Assembly (NCBI RefSeq): GCF_011759375.1
Contig: NZ_JAARML010000007.1
Span: forward strand, 308,557 to 372,556
DNA length: 64,000 nucleotides
Reading direction: 5' to 3'
From: Paraflavitalea devenefica
GTDB taxonomy: Bacteria; Bacteroidota; Bacteroidia; Chitinophagales; Chitinophagaceae
Positions 27,759 to 35,158 of this stretch are shown one piece after another. The position numbers and the translations under genes are program-made. Each line of letters opens with the position of its first letter. The first letter of the stretch is position 1. The notes beneath the pieces were generated by a model, which was given only the letters and a program-made list of their open reading frames with translations, ran no database searches and was not told where the DNA came from.

Positions 27759-28376
27759 TCAAACCGATTGATTTAAATCTTTCCAATTAATAGGGTCTCC
27801 GTGTAGACCAATCTTATTGCTTTCGGTCAACCATTTTACAAACTTATCTGCTACCTCTGTAGGAATCGAATTGCTTTTAATATTTCTACCCTGATTACAG
27901 ATGTCTTGAAATCTGTCAGGTATTTTGAAGGCGTTTTCGCCAAAATAATAAAAGGTCTGAGAAATCAATACGAACATTCCTCCTGTATCTGTTTGAAGAT
28001 GTTCTTTATTTACAATGCCGTCTGCTAAGGAATGGGCAGAATCCTCTTGTATCCATTCATTTGTTTTAGCATTTCGATGGTAGAAGTTGTCTCCATACAT
28101 TTGAACCAGACTTCCATTGATAACTGGCTTTTTGTATTGAAACCTTGGATCATCCCAATACTGCTCCAAGGTAATTTTTTGCTCAACCTGCATGGCGTAT
28201 ATCAGGTAGCCTAAGTTTCTCAACTTAGCACTTCCCGTACCAAATATCCAATCCCCTATTTGCAACTTCCTATTTTTTCGAATGTCCGATTTACACACAG
28301 CTAGTGTGCAGTATCCTCCGAAAGGATTTGGCGCCAAACCAAAATCGTGTTCTATTTTATATGAATAGTATCCCAT
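27759..28376 (-). CDS. Nmad2 (nucleotide modification associated domain 2) family protein
   Basis: The 205-residue single-domain protein matches the Nmad2 pattern from start to end: YSYKIEHDFGLAPNPFGGYC then TLAVCKSDIRKN, GDWIFGTGSAKLRNLGYLIY, EQYWDDPRFQYKKP, MYGDNFYHRN, QEDSAHS and LISQTFYYFGENAFKIP. The family was named from its occurrence in phage and bacterial base-modification operons; the biochemical activity is not established in my knowledge. It abuts the preceding TIR gene with no spacer (TAA then ATG) and is the last gene of the island transcript. The coding sequence is AT-rich like the rest of the island. The role here, recognising or processing a modified nucleotide, is inference. 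Confidence 0.8.
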   Translation of the reverse strand: MGYYSYKIEHDFGLAPNPFGGYCTLAVCKSDIRKNRKLQIGDWIFGTGSAKLRNLGYLIYAMQVEQKITLEQYWDDPRFQYKKPVINGSLVQMYGDNFYHRNAKTNEWIQEDSAHSLADGIVNKEHLQTDTGGMFVLISQTFYYFGENAFKIPDRFQDICNQGRNIKSNSIPTEVADKFVKWLTESNKIGLHGDPINWKDLNQSV

Positions 28377-28865
28377 TTAACCAGAACATTTTACTCGTGT
28401 AATTGTCGCGATAGGTGGCCGTGGTGTGCCATCTGCGTTTTCTGCAGGCATATTATTGCCTTCAATAGCATCGCCCAACTTGTCCAGCGAATTCCAACCT
28501 AAAGGCGTGCCGCCATACTTCTTAAACGCATCAGGCAGTTCTACATTATTTGCTGATCCATGGGCATAGATACCTACTATTCTTTTGCCTTGTTCATGAG
28601 CGTACTTAATTTCTTCATTGACATATTTGCTATTGTGCGTATCCGGCCCTATTAGACATATCAAGGTGCTTGACCAACTTACTCTCATTCTCAGTAGACG
28701 AGAAATTACGGCATCAGATGGCCTTCTACCATCTTTATGATTGGTGCTATCGACCGAGAAATTTCGAACATTATAGCCCTTCTCTCGAAGCCTGGATTTT
28801 AAATCTTGGACCTGGGCATCATTCTCTCCTTTATGACTAATAAAGATGTTGTATAAATCTGCCAT
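28377..28865 (-). CDS. TIR-like protein of the MTH538/ThsB type
   Basis: The 162-residue protein is a single TIR-like domain. Strand A reads LYNIFISHKGENDAQVQDLK, a later strand LICLIGPDTHNSKYVNEEIK, in which a tyrosine stands in the place of the usual tryptophan before the acidic pair E84/E85; then QGKRIVGIYAHG. This is the DUF1863/MTH538 pattern of Thoeris ThsB, whose members make NAD-derived signal molecules after phage infection. The C-terminus ends with a short Pro-rich tail. It is locked between a base-hypermodification family gene and Nmad2 with zero-base junctions on both sides, implying a stoichiometric or co-acting set. Enzymatic activity is not proven. Confidence 0.82.
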   Translation of the reverse strand: MADLYNIFISHKGENDAQVQDLKSRLREKGYNVRNFSVDSTNHKDGRRPSDAVISRLLRMRVSWSSTLICLIGPDTHNSKYVNEEIKYAHEQGKRIVGIYAHGSANNVELPDAFKKYGGTPLGWNSLDKLGDAIEGNNMPAENADGTPRPPIATITRVKCSG

Positions 28866-29864
28866 TTAATAGGATTTTGATAATTGAATGTGATCTATAT
28901 TCCATTTTAGGGGAAAGCTATAGTCAATTTTGTTTAGGCTCGTAGGTCTAAATTTCTGTTTGATACGTGTGCGGTTAGATATTCCACGAATATCAGGATG
29001 AGCTAAACGAGCATACTTATCCACCTCGCAAAAAAGATTTTGACAATCAATTAGCTGTAATGGTCTCCCCCATAAGTCCTTAAAGACAATTTCAAGGCGG
29101 TAAAATTCTAGTTCCTGGCGATCAGTCATATACTTAATTACATCTTCTTCAGACAACTCTCCGAGATCAATGAAGCATTTCCGGATACCATCTTTTGCTC
29201 CGGGACCGGCCTTGACAAACTCCATTTCTGAAAAATTTGTCAATGTGCTGTAATTGACATCAATTGCATATTGATAAGCTAAAAAAGAACCAATTGATGG
29301 CAATTCTTTGAGTGTTGTGTAGAGCTGCTCCAACGACCTTGCTTGAATAATTTTATTAAATATGCTTTTTTGAAGTATTAGTTCAAGTAATTTGAGATGG
29401 TTCTGGTGCTTGAAATCAAAGCCAAAAGTGCTTTTGGCAGAAGCCATAATATACGCGCCAGAATAAATAGCATCGCCCCTGCCTTTTATTGAAGAAAGCG
29501 CTTGATCATAGGCTGGAAAGTTATAGGCTTCAAAGCTAATATCTCCAAGGCATTCTTTCAGATGCTGCCAGGTTTCGATTTTATTAAAGAGTTTAAATAA
29601 GATGATCCTAAAAATAAGTTCCTCGGCTTTTTGATTGCCTTTATTAATGACCTCCTTAATTAAAAATTGGCTCACTCGATCCGTTGCGCGGTACGCATTT
29701 GTGAATTTATGAAGTTGAAGTATCGGATCATTGCTCCATGGGGGCAAAGTTTCCTGCAAACGATTAAAAAAGATATTCTGACGCTCAGCCGCAAAGCGCC
29801 AATAGGTGTCAAAAATTGAAGACGGTTTTGGTTTTCTTAGTTTATTGATTATTGTGGCCATCAT
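28866..29864 (-). CDS. DNA base hypermodification family protein (aGPT-PPlase / 5-hmdU kinase helical domain type)
   Basis: The 332-residue protein shows the features of the alpha-glutamyl/putrescinyl-thymine pyrophosphorylase-like family, now also described as the helical domain of 5-hydroxymethyl-dU DNA kinases: IFDTYWRFAAERQNIFFNRL, PPWSNDPILQLHKFTNAYRA then TDRVSQFLI, a central SIGSFLAYQYAIDVNYS, and the HhH-like AGPGAKDGIRKCF hairpin. I find no Walker A motif, so the P-loop kinase half seen in phage fusions is absent. The family flips or handles modified thymine in DNA. Here it could recognise hypermodified phage DNA or modify host DNA; that is inference. It lies 11 bp after the MazG gene and touches the TIR gene downstream. 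Confidence 0.8.
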   Translation of the reverse strand: MMATIINKLRKPKPSSIFDTYWRFAAERQNIFFNRLQETLPPWSNDPILQLHKFTNAYRATDRVSQFLIKEVINKGNQKAEELIFRIILFKLFNKIETWQHLKECLGDISFEAYNFPAYDQALSSIKGRGDAIYSGAYIMASAKSTFGFDFKHQNHLKLLELILQKSIFNKIIQARSLEQLYTTLKELPSIGSFLAYQYAIDVNYSTLTNFSEMEFVKAGPGAKDGIRKCFIDLGELSEEDVIKYMTDRQELEFYRLEIVFKDLWGRPLQLIDCQNLFCEVDKYARLAHPDIRGISNRTRIKQKFRPTSLNKIDYSFPLKWNIDHIQLSKSY

Positions 29865-29875
29865 TGATACTTTTA

Positions 29876-30760
29876 TTAACGGGTGCCCAAATAAATTAAT
29901 GACCGATTTTTCCTGCTAACCAATACTCGGCCACCATCGTTTTTTCTAAGCCTATTAAACACCTCGTAAGAATTCAATATGGCTTTTTCCCATTGCTTTC
30001 CAGTACAGTCTTTTACTTCTGTGTTCTTGACCAGATTTTGAACTTGCTTTATCACTCCTGAGTCAACACTCGTGCCATATTGTAATAAATTATGATCTAA
30101 AGCGTGGTGATAAATGTAAAGAGATACGAGCTCCTCGGTAATCTGTGATCGTGCACCATCTTCATTTTCATCCACTACCGGATCGCTTTTCCTCTTCAAC
30201 TTTAACAACTTTCTCAATACGGGAGACCAGCCTAATACGGCTAGGTATCCATAATGAAATATATCATGAAAACGGTATCCGTCTTCTTCGTGTGTATTGT
30301 CTGTTAAAGGATCTCCGATCATTTCTCCTGTAGCCTTATCAATAATTTTAAGTTTATTTTTAGCATCCTCTTTATATGAAATAAATTGAATTTCGAATTC
30401 TGCGGGAAACTTTTCATGGTCAGGGAATGGTTCGTCAAAATCGGTAAATCTTTCTGATTCATCACTTAAAAAGCGATCTCTGATTTTATCAAGATTTCTC
30501 GCAGCAACCTCTTCCAAGGTCAAATCATTTTGAGTGGCTATCGTAGATAAATACCATAGCACATCGCCGAGTTCTTCACCAAGTTTTGCTTTATACGCGA
30601 TGTATGAATCTCCGACTCTTAATTTGATTTTTAATTGGGTTACTACTGAACCTATTTCTCCAATAATTCCTAAAAATGGAACCATCTCTGTATTGTCTCC
30701 TTTGGAGTAGTTCTTTTGGATAGTTTTTTTTGCCTCTTCTTGATAGGCGTTAAATTCCAT
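29876..30760 (-). CDS. MazG-like nucleoside triphosphate pyrophosphohydrolase with C-terminal extension
   Basis: The 294-residue protein has an N-terminal all-alpha NTP pyrophosphohydrolase domain (about 1-110). The first metal motif reads GEIGS (E35 present, S38 in place of the usual second glutamate), the second is GEELGDVLWYLS (E63, D66), followed by LEEVAARNLDKIRDRF. Residues 150-294 form an extra domain with YRFHDIFHYGYLAVLGWSPV, corresponding to the MazG C-terminal domain known from base-modification operons. MazG enzymes hydrolyse (d)NTPs, including non-canonical ones. It is the first gene of the MazG-hypermodification-TIR-Nmad2 cassette, 89 bp after the other ThsB-like gene, so a separate promoter is possible. 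Confidence 0.85.
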   Translation of the reverse strand: MEFNAYQEEAKKTIQKNYSKGDNTEMVPFLGIIGEIGSVVTQLKIKLRVGDSYIAYKAKLGEELGDVLWYLSTIATQNDLTLEEVAARNLDKIRDRFLSDESERFTDFDEPFPDHEKFPAEFEIQFISYKEDAKNKLKIIDKATGEMIGDPLTDNTHEEDGYRFHDIFHYGYLAVLGWSPVLRKLLKLKRKSDPVVDENEDGARSQITEELVSLYIYHHALDHNLLQYGTSVDSGVIKQVQNLVKNTEVKDCTGKQWEKAILNSYEVFNRLRKNDGGRVLVSRKNRSLIYLGTR

Positions 30761-30849
30761 GGATTTAAAGTTTTAGTAACTAAGCTGGCCTATTTCTGCA
30801 CGTGCGTGTATGTCGGCTCGCCTTTACCTTTTGTCTTAGATTTGATTAT

Positions 30850-31350
30850 TTACTGCCGCGCATTAATAGCTGCTTCAATCCAAGAGTTGAGGTTTTGGGC
30901 AATGTCATTATAGGCATCATTCACATCTGGATTGTAACACTGGACATAATCAGAAAGCTTTCCGCCATTACTCATGCTGATTTGTTGAAATGGATTAGCG
31001 CCTTTCGCGCAAGTGCCACTTTTTCCAGATCTAACTTCAATGGCACACTTGATATTATGAATATATATTCCCAAAGCGGCTTTTCCATCATTCCATCCTT
31101 TTCTAATTTCGTAATCAACCCAAGGTCGATTGGCAGTATCCGAGCCAATTAGAACAACTACGCATTGTTTATACTTCATATTGTCATCAATCCACTTTTT
31201 AATAGATGTGTCCCCCTTCTTCTTTACTTCTTCCCAGTCATTTTTTGAAACGGGCTCATTGCCTTCAATTACACCGATGTTTCTAATTTGCTGAACTCTC
31301 ATTACATCGTTATCGAAATGGAAACTATAAAAGACCTGTCTCTTTGTCAT
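30850..31350 (-). CDS. Thoeris ThsB-like TIR protein (MTH538 type)
   Basis: The 166-residue protein aligns by eye over most of its length with Thoeris ThsB: RQVFYSFHFDNDVMRVQQIR, WEEVKKKGDTSIKKWID, CVVVLIGSDTANRPWVDYEI (E81 is the expected catalytic glutamate), GIYIHNIK and KGANPFQQI. ThsB proteins sense infection and convert NAD+ into a cyclic or conjugated ADP-ribose signal that activates an effector. The gene follows the SLOG gene by 25 bp. No Sir2-SLOG ThsA is nearby, so the stand-alone SLOG and TIR proteins next to it may replace ThsA. The activity is inferred from the family. Confidence 0.88.
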   Translation of the reverse strand: MTKRQVFYSFHFDNDVMRVQQIRNIGVIEGNEPVSKNDWEEVKKKGDTSIKKWIDDNMKYKQCVVVLIGSDTANRPWVDYEIRKGWNDGKAALGIYIHNIKCAIEVRSGKSGTCAKGANPFQQISMSNGGKLSDYVQCYNPDVNDAYNDIAQNLNSWIEAAINARQ

Positions 31351-31375
31351 AATTTGTTTTTTATAAACTATTAAT

Positions 31376-31972
31376 TCAGATTTTCTCCATCAAGAGAGTT
31401 TTGAATAAAGACATATATCCATAATCTTTCTCCAATCTTTCGTTTTTATACATGTCTGGCAATAACTTATCATAAATAATTTTGCTGGCAGCGCCTGTAC
31501 TGGCAATTGGTAGCAACAAAGCGTCTGGATGCATTTCTCGAAACATCATGAACTCTGTTTCAATTCCTTCCATGCCTCCGAGAAAAATCGCCGCCGAAAA
31601 TTTGTTTTCAGAAAGCATTCTTCTGCGCATTTCTTGAATGCTTGCGTGAATGTCTCCCAGTTTTTTTGTAATAATTACATTTTCAAACTTGTTGTTGTCT
31701 TCAGGAAATATATGTTCGAAAAATTGGGACTGATATAGCGTCACATGTTCTTGAATATTTACTTTTAGCTTGTCCATTACATAGTAGATTAATGGCGTAA
31801 TTGAAGGGTGTCCGCCCCAGACAATCCTATGCAGTGGTAATACCACTGTAGCCAACGCGATTACTGCATCGCGAATAGCAACGATATCTGCAGTGTCAAC
31901 AAATTTTTGATCTCTACCTGGAATCGGAATGCTTGCAGATAAGAAGACATTTTTTAATTCTGACTTAGCCAT
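31376..31972 (-). CDS. Stand-alone SLOG-superfamily protein
   Basis: The 198-residue Rossmann-like protein has NVFLSASIPI at the first strand, VWGGHPSITPLI (G53-P56) in the position of the SLOG glycine loop, and AIFLGGMEGIETEF (G132-E140) as the second signature. SLOG domains, as in ThsA (STALD), bind nucleotide signals made by TIR or SMODS-like enzymes. Here the domain stands alone, without a fused Sir2, TM or nuclease effector. The start lies inside the end of the preceding TIR gene (19-bp overlap), strongly coupling the two. A role as signal sensor or signal-processing enzyme is inference. Confidence 0.8.
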   Translation of the reverse strand: MAKSELKNVFLSASIPIPGRDQKFVDTADIVAIRDAVIALATVVLPLHRIVWGGHPSITPLIYYVMDKLKVNIQEHVTLYQSQFFEHIFPEDNNKFENVIITKKLGDIHASIQEMRRRMLSENKFSAAIFLGGMEGIETEFMMFREMHPDALLLPIASTGAASKIIYDKLLPDMYKNERLEKDYGYMSLFKTLLMEKI

Positions 31973-33135
31973 GATTCAAATTCTTGCTTTTTCAATGTTT
32001 TAATATCTTTCCTAAAATTATCATTTAACCAATCTAAATGCTTTAGCCATTTATCTCTTATTCTTAAGTCATCGTAAATTAGGCGAATAGAAACATCTTT
32101 ATAACCTAACAGCTCTTTTCTTATCTCAGCTGATTGGCAGCTCGAAGATTGAGGTATTCCAATGGTTGGAATATAAATTCTTCTTCCTCCGTTAGGCAAA
32201 TCCTCTGTAAGAAATTTCTCTGGTTGAACTGTGACTTGTTTTCCAACTTTTAGAGCAATGTTTCTAAAATCGGTTATTAAATTATCCTGCCTTGCAGCTA
32301 GGTTTCTGGCCCTTACAGATTCAACCTCTTTAATGATCTCTGCAACGAACTCGGGCTTTAATTTCGATTTATCTTTATTATTATAAATACCGTCTATAAA
32401 ATTGTACTCATGCAATTGTTTGGGGTAACTTAAATGAGATGTAGTGTCTTTTTTTACATCATGATTTGGCCAAACTAATTGAACAATTCCAATTTGTTTA
32501 GCTCCAGCTTCTGCAAACTCTTCTTTACACCAATGGCTTTCTAAAAATCCTGGCGTATTCAATAATAAAATCACATCGCAATCTGTCATTCTATGCCACA
32601 ACTCATCCTGAAATGGCGCAGCTTTCGGTATTGAATGAGTATCCAAAAAAGTATCAAAGTTATGGTGTTCTAATGCTTCATACAATTGAATTGCGATGGA
32701 TGTGGATTCGTTTCGTTTATAGCTTATAAAAATTTTCCTGGTGTTTCTTAGTAATTCAAACGCTTCAAGAGTAATGTTTGCAATCCTTTCTTTTTCAATT
32801 TCCTTGTATAGAATCCCATTCTGGTTTTCTAAAATCTTGGGAATCTCTTTTGAGAAATGATCTTCAGTAAAATAGATTGGCAAAATCATGGTGCCATCTT
32901 TTAGTAGCTTCTGGGTAATGTCTAAATGATTGAAGTTACCGTTAATGTCACCAATATAATAAACAAAGGAAGGCTGGTTACCCATATAATCTGAACCAAA
33001 ATTATTATGGTCGATGATTTTCACCATCGTTCTACTTATTCCCAAATCCTCTATTTTTTCGCCTAACATAGTTACGAGCTCATCTTTTACTGATGTTTGG
33101 CTGCCAAGGATAATTAGTTGATATTTATAACTCAT
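31954..33135 (-). CDS. TIR domain protein with unknown N- and C-terminal domains
   Basis: The 393-residue protein has a TIR domain at about 133-260: RKIFISYKRNESTSIAIQLY, DTFLDTHSIPKAAPFQDELW and SHWCKEEFAEAG with W202, C203 and catalytic-position E206 (WCxxE). The N-terminal 125 residues (YQLIILGSQTSVKDELVTML) form an alpha/beta domain that I do not recognise; it could be a divergent TIR or Rossmann-like sensor. The C-terminal 130 residues are helical and charged, with a GGRRIYIPTIGIPQSSS segment. WCxxE-type bacterial TIRs often degrade NAD+, so it is a candidate effector. The ATG at 33135 is preferred over a GTG two codons upstream. Its end overlaps the SLOG gene. Confidence 0.85.
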   Translation of the reverse strand: MSYKYQLIILGSQTSVKDELVTMLGEKIEDLGISRTMVKIIDHNNFGSDYMGNQPSFVYYIGDINGNFNHLDITQKLLKDGTMILPIYFTEDHFSKEIPKILENQNGILYKEIEKERIANITLEAFELLRNTRKIFISYKRNESTSIAIQLYEALEHHNFDTFLDTHSIPKAAPFQDELWHRMTDCDVILLLNTPGFLESHWCKEEFAEAGAKQIGIVQLVWPNHDVKKDTTSHLSYPKQLHEYNFIDGIYNNKDKSKLKPEFVAEIIKEVESVRARNLAARQDNLITDFRNIALKVGKQVTVQPEKFLTEDLPNGGRRIYIPTIGIPQSSSCQSAEIRKELLGYKDVSIRLIYDDLRIRDKWLKHLDWLNDNFRKDIKTLKKQEFESWLSQN

Positions 33136-33206
33136 TAACACTTGTTTTTAATTGCAAGTTCACTTCTAACTATAATGTATTCTTGCGCGGTGATATTATT
33201 TATATG

Positions 33207-33749
33207 TTATAGCTTGAACCATTCAGCTACGGAAATTTCTTTTCCATCTGGATATATTACTTTATAGTACTCACTGGTATAATTGCTTTCTTCAATCCTT
33301 GGATATATTCTAAGATACTCTGCCCCATTCCAATTTCCAGAGTTTTCTGAAAGAGGAAACAATGCAATCTTATTAATATATTTTTGAGCGTCGCCAAATC
33401 CTAGTTCCCAATTGCACCACTTAGAGGAAATTGCATTATTAGTGGCGAGCAGTATAAACTTGTTGCACTCCTTTATTTTATTCTTAATTTTCTCTGCTGT
33501 TTCAGCATTAGTAAATGGAGGCATAGCAGAATCCAGCCAATCTATATATACTAGGATGCCTATACTTCGCAGGAAGACCACGGCCTTTTTTACCTCATCC
33601 TTATCATCATGACTGTGCGAGAGGAAAATGGTGGAGGTTGCAGAATACCTACTTTGACTTTTTGCTTCCATGAGTTTATCACTAAATAACCTATACCCCA
33701 ATTTTGTTTCGGTTAAGGCAGATAGCCTTCCTTTTGAAATTAGTCCCAT
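33207..33749 (-). CDS. TIR domain protein
   Basis: The 180-residue protein has a helical N-terminal extension (1-37) and a TIR domain (about 38-165): ATSTIFLSHSHDDKDEVKKA, ILVYIDWLDSAMPPFT, FILLATNNAISSKWCNWELG with E115 in a WCxxE motif, and IALFPLSENSGNW. Such small TIR proteins act as NADases or as signal producers in several phage-defence systems. It is the first gene of the minus-strand island and is separated from the next TIR gene by 71 bp, so it could be a separate one-gene unit or part of the same transcript. The upstream DNA is AT-rich. Confidence 0.88.
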   Translation of the reverse strand: MGLISKGRLSALTETKLGYRLFSDKLMEAKSQSRYSATSTIFLSHSHDDKDEVKKAVVFLRSIGILVYIDWLDSAMPPFTNAETAEKIKNKIKECNKFILLATNNAISSKWCNWELGFGDAQKYINKIALFPLSENSGNWNGAEYLRIYPRIEESNYTSEYYKVIYPDGKEISVAEWFKL

Positions 33750-34214
33750 GTGATTCGTCTTTAGTTTTAGGGCCTCTTATATGTTATAAAAATAATAGAA
33801 TGAACGCTTATTCATCGGCTTACCTTCATGAAATATTGTAACTTTACGTAAAACTACGTTTATACAGTGTCCGAGTTTGAAGTGATTGATTTCGATCATG
33901 TTTTTTGACCTTCCATTGTGTCCAAAATACACCTCCACTGTTTTTTTGCGGATACATGGGTTTTATCAATTACAGAATATGCATTCGCCGTTTCAGGTTA
34001 CGCAACGTAAGATGGCGACGGAATACTGGCGCCGCCGCGTATTAACAAGTTTTTCGGCGATACTAACGGGAAGATTGGTGGCTTCGACGCAGGTTGTTTC
34101 CGACTAGAACCTGGTCTTACCCTCACTGGTTTCGTAGGGGATGCTTTTCTAACGCTAACAGGCCTTATATATTATCCGGCTTATAAGTTTACCTTCGTCC
34201 CATACCAGACACGG

Positions 34215-34430
34215 TCATAGCGAAACTAAATGACCAAATGGAGAAGATAATACGGGAACCCGTAAAACGATGCAAGGCAATGAACAAACTTCTGGCACTA
34301 TATTAAATCCTAGTTCTTCCGCAATTCTTTCAAGTTTCTGAATGCTATATTTTAAGCAACTTTTATCTTTCCGGCTTCTTTCGTAGTCGCTTGCTTAAAG
34401 ACGTTGAGCTAGGCTAGGTACATCCTGCAT
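34215..34430 (-). pseudogene. Possible remnant of a small helix-turn-helix (XRE-like) gene
   Basis: A 72-codon frame from an ATG at 34430 is interrupted by one in-frame TAA (34395-34397). After the stop, the frame reads KYSIQKLERIAEELGFNIVP, which resembles the last helices of XRE antitoxin domains (SLxTLERIAEALG). The match is short and may be chance. Confidence 0.25.
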
Positions 34431-34518
34431 TTTCAAGTAGATCCGAGATCAAATTCATAGGATGATTTCGGGATATTTGACTTGTTCGGAGCTTTTTTTG
34501 ACATCTCCTGACACTTTC

Positions 34519-34632
34519 TTCGCTTGTTCTTCGCTTCCGCTTCGCTATTCCTTCGGTACATGTTCGCTTCTGAGCGAAGCCAAGCGAAGAAATAGCGAAC
34601 ATGGTACGAAGCAATCAATAGAGAAAAGCGAA
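34519..34632. repeat. Large imperfect palindrome built from 11-bp-phased TTCGCT motifs
   Basis: TTCGCT occurs at 34519, 34530, 34541 and 34563, with TTCGGT at 34552, giving an exact 11-bp period. The reverse complement AGCGAA then occurs at 34573, 34583, 34594 and 34627, with TACGAA at 34605. The two halves mirror each other around 34570, including GTACATGTTCGCT against AGCGAACATGGTAC. It is non-coding and could form a long hairpin or offer binding sites on one face of the helix. Confidence 0.75.
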
Positions 34633-35158
34633 GCAATCGCCGCCGGGCGTAAAATTTATACCCGTATCCAGTCAAGCAACGAGCTCTATCGCGTATCATC
34701 TACACGAAACAGGATAGCCTCAAACCCTTTCGAATACATCAGCAATACCACAACGAATTACAGCCTCATAATGGGCTTCTCTCATCCGCCAACAATCTTT
34801 TCTTACCTAAAGCCAACCCGGCCGTATAGGAGCTTTAAAATGCGTTTAAACAACATTGTAATCACCGGCAGGTAGGCCGACTTGTGCCCTACCGGGAGTG
34901 AAGTGTGCTGAACATAGCCAGGGAATGCTATAAAAAGCGCACTGGAGTGCACTAAATAAGGGCTGTCTCATAGTGTACCAGTGCAAGGTTCAGGCAATAC
35001 CCTGAGCAGTCCGGTACCATAATCAGGCAAGTAGCCGCCCATTCCGGCCTCTGTTTGAAAATGGCTGGTCGCACAGCAACTGATCCATCCGGAAAGATCA
35101 GCCGGGGATCAGCAATAGATCCAGGCGGGATGTACCGCAGGTCAGCCTACCTGGTCGC

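Noticed and set aside
27759..28376. Hairpin TGAAGCC / GGCTTCA at 27741-27761 as a terminator of the island
   Set aside because: There is no T-run after it on the minus strand; the symmetric stem at 27559-27590 is a better candidate.
27759..33749. Classical Thoeris system
   Set aside because: ThsB-like proteins are present, but no Sir2-SLOG ThsA nor a TM-macro type II effector is encoded, so a canonical label would mislead.
34462..34875. Plus-strand frame of 137 residues in the gene-poor region
   Set aside because: Its sequence is dictated by the 11-bp-phased repeats and it has no domain or start signal; treated as non-coding.
34960..34970. GGGCTGTCTCA, resembling a transposon terminus
   Set aside because: Only one short copy is present and no transposase or matching inverted end is nearby; too weak to call an element.
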